Shown here one piece after another: positions 61,008 through 64,000 of a stretch of 64,000 bases of DNA. Where the stretch lies: positions 1,116,001 to 1,180,000 of the forward strand of contig NZ_SGXG01000001.1 in the NCBI RefSeq assembly GCF_004216715.1, given 5' to 3'. The notes beneath the pieces were generated by a model, which did not search any database, was not told the origin of the DNA, and was given only the letters and a program-made list of their open reading frames with translations. Origin of the DNA: Cecembia calidifontis (lineage in GTDB: Bacteria > Bacteroidota > Bacteroidia > Cytophagales > Cyclobacteriaceae). The translations under genes and the position numbers were made by a program. Position 1 is the stretch's first letter. The number at the start of each line of letters is the position of its first letter.

Positions 61008-63068
61008 ATGACAAAATCCCTCAAAATCAGTCTTGTCCTTTCCCTGTTTGTTCTTTTTTCCAACCTGGCCATGGCCCAGATCATTGCCCCGCCTAAGTGG
61101 ACCATCCAATTGTCTGAAAAGAACATCAAGGTGGGCGATGAGGTCAAAATTATTTTTAAGGCCCAAGTGCCCAGAGATTGGTATATCTATTCCAATGATT
61201 TTGATCCGGACTTGGGGCCTATGCTGACTGAGCTGGTACTGAAACAAAAAGAGGGGTTTGTTTTGGTGGGGGGCTTAAAGGCCATCAATCCACGCAAGAA
61301 ATACGATGAGATATGGGAAGGTGAAGTCACGTATTTTGTGGGTACGGGCACTTTTGAGCAGACCATCAAAATTACCGGAACGAATATCACTGCCACTGGA
61401 TTTGTTGGCTATCAAATGTGTACTGATGTTACTGGCCAATGCATCCCTTTTGAGGAAGATTTTACATTAACGGCCCAGGCTTTACCAGGTACCGTAGCGG
61501 GAGGCGAGGCGGACAACGAAGCACCAACTGAAGAAACACAAATCAATCTAAGTGAAACAGAAGTTGAGGAAGCAATAGGACAAGAGGTAGTTACTGAAAG
61601 AAGCTATATCAGCTTGGATGATGAAGGGGAGCAAGGGGGCTTGATCGGTTTTATGTTGATTGCCTTCCTGGCAGGATTGGCTGCATTGTTGACTCCCTGT
61701 GTATTCCCCATGATTCCGATGACCGTTACTTTCTTTACCGGAAGGGCCAAATCAAGGATCAGTGGAATCAGAAACGCCTTTCTTTATGGTTTTTCCATTA
61801 TTGCTATTTATACGATAGCTGGAACGGCCGTGGCGGCTATTCAGGGGCCTGAGTTTGCCAACTGGCTTTCCACCCACTGGATTCCCAATGTCTTTTTCTT
61901 CTTGATATTTATCTTTTTTGCTCTTGCCTTTTTGGGCATGTTTGAAATCACTTTGCCCAGCGGCTTTGTCAACAAGATGGATGCAAAGGCGGACAAAGGA
62001 GGCATGACAGGAATCTTCTTCATGGCATTTACCCTGGTTCTGGTATCATTCTCCTGTACGGGGCCTATTGTAGGATCCATTTTGATCAGCTCTGCGGGAG
62101 GAGCTTTGGTGAAACCGATTTTGGGCATGTTTGCCTTCTCTTTGGCATTTGCGATTCCGTTCACCCTGTTTGCCATTTTCCCGGAATGGTTGAATTCGCT
62201 TCCAAAATCCGGCGGTTGGTTGAATTCAGTGAAAGTCGTACTTGGCTTCTTGGAATTGGCATTGGCCTTCAAATTCCTATCTGTTGCAGATCAGGTATAT
62301 CATTGGGGTATATTGGACAGGGATATTTACATAGCGATTTGGGTAGTGATTTTTGCCTTATTGGGATTCTATCTCCTTGGAAAAATCAGGTTGCCTCATG
62401 ATTCCCCAATGGATCATATAAGTGTGCCCAGGTTGATGTTGGCAATTACTACCTTCGTATTTGTGATTTATTTGATCCCCGGTTTGTGGGGAGCGCCGTT
62501 GAAAGCCTTGAGCGGCTATCTTCCTCCTATGGCGTCCCATGACTTCAATATTTTGGAAAATAGGTATGGAGGAACTACATCGGAAAACAAACTGGATGAT
62601 GTTCCCAAATATGCCGATTTCCTTCATTTTCCACATGGTATACAAGGCTACTTTGATTATGATCAGGCCTTGGCGGCTGCTAAGAGAGCAGGAAAACCCC
62701 TGTTCATCGATTTTACCGGTCATGGTTGTGTCAATTGCAGGGAAATGGAAGCTCGGGTTTGGTCAGATCCTCAGGTTTTACAAAGGTTAAAGGAAGATTT
62801 TGTAATGGTGGCCCTGTATATTGATGAACGCTATGAACTTCCGGAATCAGAGTGGTACACTTCCGAATATGATGGAAAAGTGAAATCCACCATTGGCAAG
62901 CAGAATGCAGATTTTCAGATCACCCGGTTCAATAACAATGCCCAGCCTTATTACGTGATCCTGGATCACAATGAAGAATTATTGGTGCGGCCTAAAGCCT
63001 ATGATACCAATATCCAAAATTTTGTGAATTTCCTGGAAGAGGCAAAGGCAGAGTTTGGAAGAAGGTAA
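61008..63068 (+). CDS. dsbD: Thiol:disulfide interchange protein DsbD
   Basis: A 686-residue protein from ATG 61008, which gives a clear signal peptide (AMAQ). The reading frame is open from 60903, but that stretch overlaps a terminator. An N-terminal periplasmic domain has a Cys pair in YQMCTDVTGQCIPF. The eight-helix core has the conserved LTPCVFPM and FSCTGPI cysteines. A C-terminal thioredoxin domain ends the chain with the CVNC active site (FTGHGCVNCREME). It moves reducing power from cytoplasmic thioredoxin to periplasmic thiols, cytochrome c maturation included. Confidence 0.95.
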   Translation: MTKSLKISLVLSLFVLFSNLAMAQIIAPPKWTIQLSEKNIKVGDEVKIIFKAQVPRDWYIYSNDFDPDLGPMLTELVLKQKEGFVLVGGLKAINPRKKYDEIWEGEVTYFVGTGTFEQTIKITGTNITATGFVGYQMCTDVTGQCIPFEEDFTLTAQALPGTVAGGEADNEAPTEETQINLSETEVEEAIGQEVVTERSYISLDDEGEQGGLIGFMLIAFLAGLAALLTPCVFPMIPMTVTFFTGRAKSRISGIRNAFLYGFSIIAIYTIAGTAVAAIQGPEFANWLSTHWIPNVFFFLIFIFFALAFLGMFEITLPSGFVNKMDAKADKGGMTGIFFMAFTLVLVSFSCTGPIVGSILISSAGGALVKPILGMFAFSLAFAIPFTLFAIFPEWLNSLPKSGGWLNSVKVVLGFLELALAFKFLSVADQVYHWGILDRDIYIAIWVVIFALLGFYLLGKIRLPHDSPMDHISVPRLMLAITTFVFVIYLIPGLWGAPLKALSGYLPPMASHDFNILENRYGGTTSENKLDDVPKYADFLHFPHGIQGYFDYDQALAAAKRAGKPLFIDFTGHGCVNCREMEARVWSDPQVLQRLKEDFVMVALYIDERYELPESEWYTSEYDGKVKSTIGKQNADFQITRFNNNAQPYYVILDHNEELLVRPKAYDTNIQNFVNFLEEAKAEFGRR

Positions 63069-63112
63069 CTTTAGGCAAGACAATCAGATTCATGAGCCTG
63101 TTTGCACTTGGA

Positions 63113-64000
63113 TTACATATCCTGCAAGGCTTTCAACAAAAACATTTGATTTTTAGCCCTATGGAAATTTTGTTCCTCATAGTGGATGGTGTAGTAGATA
63201 TTCCCATTGAGGTAGTCTGTTAGAAAACGAAAGCCCATGATGCAGGTCATCATTTGGCCGCCATAAGGCAAAGACTGTATTTCTTCTGTTGTAAAAATAC
63301 CCTCTCCTACTTCCTGAAAACCCTGCAATAAGGCTGCATATTTCGCCTTATCCACATGAATGTTTTTCCAGTTTTGAGAGGATTCCCCTTCTGTACAGGC
63401 CACAGTCCTGACCAGATCCCCGAAATCGTAATACACATAACCTGCCATAATAGTGTCCAGGTCTATGACTGCATTTACCTTGGAAAAGTCATCGGCATAA
63501 ATCAGGTTATTGATTTTGGTATCACTATGGGTCATTCTAAGTGGAAGTTTCTTTTTCCAAAGAAGATACTCCTCTACTAAATCTTGTTGATCAAGATAAA
63601 AATCCACCAAATCTTTAAGCTCACCACCTACTTTCCTTTTTGTAGTGTTAATAGCTTGTAAGAGTTGCTGATACCGTAATTGCAAATCATGAAAACTGGG
63701 TATGGATTCTTGAAGTTTTGAGGCCTGGATATGGATTCCTGCCACTATAAATGCTGCAAAAGCTTTTGCTGCCAAATAAGCTTGATGCGGAGAGGTCACT
63801 TCATTGACGCATTTGCCTTTTACGAATGGAGCCAGCCTAAAATAATTTCCATCAATCAAAGAAAATAAATCCCCTTGCTTATTAGGAATAGGAAGTGGAA
63901 GTAAAAAGGGAAGTTTTGCCTGATCAATTTCCCGGATGAGAATTCCATGATTATGGGAAATCCTTTCGGGATATTGAAAGACCTGATAGTTGAACCGCTG
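63113..64000 (-). CDS. APH-type sugar kinase, N-acetylhexosamine 1-kinase-like (5' end cut off)
   Basis: The frame is open to the right edge, so 295 C-terminal residues are present and the start is missing. The kinase catalytic loop is THSDTKINNLIY with VIDLDTIMAG following, the two metal motifs of aminoglycoside-phosphotransferase-like kinases. The upstream portion contains VFQYPERI and DGNYFRLAPFV stretches typical of the NahK/mucin-desulfatase-type branch, which phosphorylates N-acetylhexosamines. A TTG at 63859 could mimic a start but the reading frame before it is clearly coding. Related at fold level to the kinase half of the fusion at 25679. Confidence 0.85.
   Translation of the reverse strand, partial: QRFNYQVFQYPERISHNHGILIREIDQAKLPFLLPLPIPNKQGDLFSLIDGNYFRLAPFVKGKCVNEVTSPHQAYLAAKAFAAFIVAGIHIQASKLQESIPSFHDLQLRYQQLLQAINTTKRKVGGELKDLVDFYLDQQDLVEEYLLWKKKLPLRMTHSDTKINNLIYADDFSKVNAVIDLDTIMAGYVYYDFGDLVRTVACTEGESSQNWKNIHVDKAKYAALLQGFQEVGEGIFTTEEIQSLPYGGQMMTCIMGFRFLTDYLNGNIYYTIHYEEQNFHRAKNQMFLLKALQDM

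Noticed and set aside
1..64000. tRNA, rRNA and CRISPR arrays
   Set aside because: No spacer of suitable size contained a tRNA-like T-loop and acceptor pairing, no rRNA sequence was recognised, and no regularly spaced repeats beyond two copies were seen.

Overview
The window looks like a chromosomal stretch from a Bacteroidota bacterium of the Cytophagales, most likely close to Cyclobacteriaceae (the Algoriphagus/Cyclobacterium type). The reasons are a SusC/SusD pair, many Sec and Tat lipoproteins, near absence of Shine-Dalgarno sites, a long (about 1,126-residue) SecA without the C-terminal zinc tail, an orphan Bacteroidota-type lycopene cyclase, and GMC oxidoreductases paired with Tat-exported 'gluconate 2-dehydrogenase subunit 3' proteins. 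The family-level placement is inference from gene content. I saw no rRNA, tRNA or CRISPR array.

Region by region. 1-5150: an OmpA-like gene cut by the left edge, an epimerase, a serine hydrolase with an AraC regulator one base downstream, and an FrsA-like hydrolase. 5138-6530: a complete IS4-family element with TAATGCCG-type ends and a perfect 10-bp target duplication; it landed in the last codons of the hydrolase gene and supplies a new stop codon. 6582-12973: a DUF4932-like metallopeptidase, two alpha/beta hydrolases, two CPBP membrane proteases, an outer-membrane protein and an S41 peptidase, several joined by ATGA overlaps. 13200-16679: lycopene cyclase, a PfpI/MazG-like pair and an exported superoxide dismutase. 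16873-25621: housekeeping genes dapF and secA, a SPOR lipoprotein, an M20 amidohydrolase, S1/P1 nuclease, PHP phosphatase and a frameshifted Fpg/Nei glycosylase. 25679-34863: a kinase-aminotransferase fusion, recG with a TTG start, two related small lipoproteins, a Tat-type Gfo/Idh/MocA oxidoreductase, a sterol-desaturase family protein and a lipoprotein aminopeptidase-like hydrolase.

35193-37483 and 53519-55831 hold two paralogous copies of a two-gene periplasmic dehydrogenase: a flavin GMC catalytic subunit with a three-cysteine cluster motif, plus a Tat-signal small subunit. Between them lie an IS1182-family element (37592-39378), a carboxylesterase behind a 23-bp palindrome, GTP-dependent PEP carboxykinase, and a SusC/SusD locus followed by a small lipoprotein and a very large FG-GAP/UnbV lipoprotein. 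From 59407 down to 52263 six minus-strand genes form a run: MDR-MaoC fusion, GH130 glycosidase, SDR, GMC/small-subunit pair and a sarcosine-oxidase-like enzyme. 59493-64000 carries a dipeptidase, dsbD and an N-acetylhexosamine-kinase-like gene cut by the right edge.

Functionally the most coherent accessory theme is periplasmic carbohydrate handling: uptake by SusC/SusD, glycoside cleavage by GH130, and oxidation by the GMC complexes with Gfo/Idh/MocA and SDR dehydrogenases. The closest described precedents are FAD-glucose dehydrogenase and glucoside-3-dehydrogenase complexes; the substrate here cannot be read from sequence. The clearest individual oddities are the IS4 stop-codon replacement, the two compensating homopolymer frameshifts in the Fpg/Nei gene, and the heptanucleotide repeat translated as the interdomain linker of the MDR-MaoC fusion.
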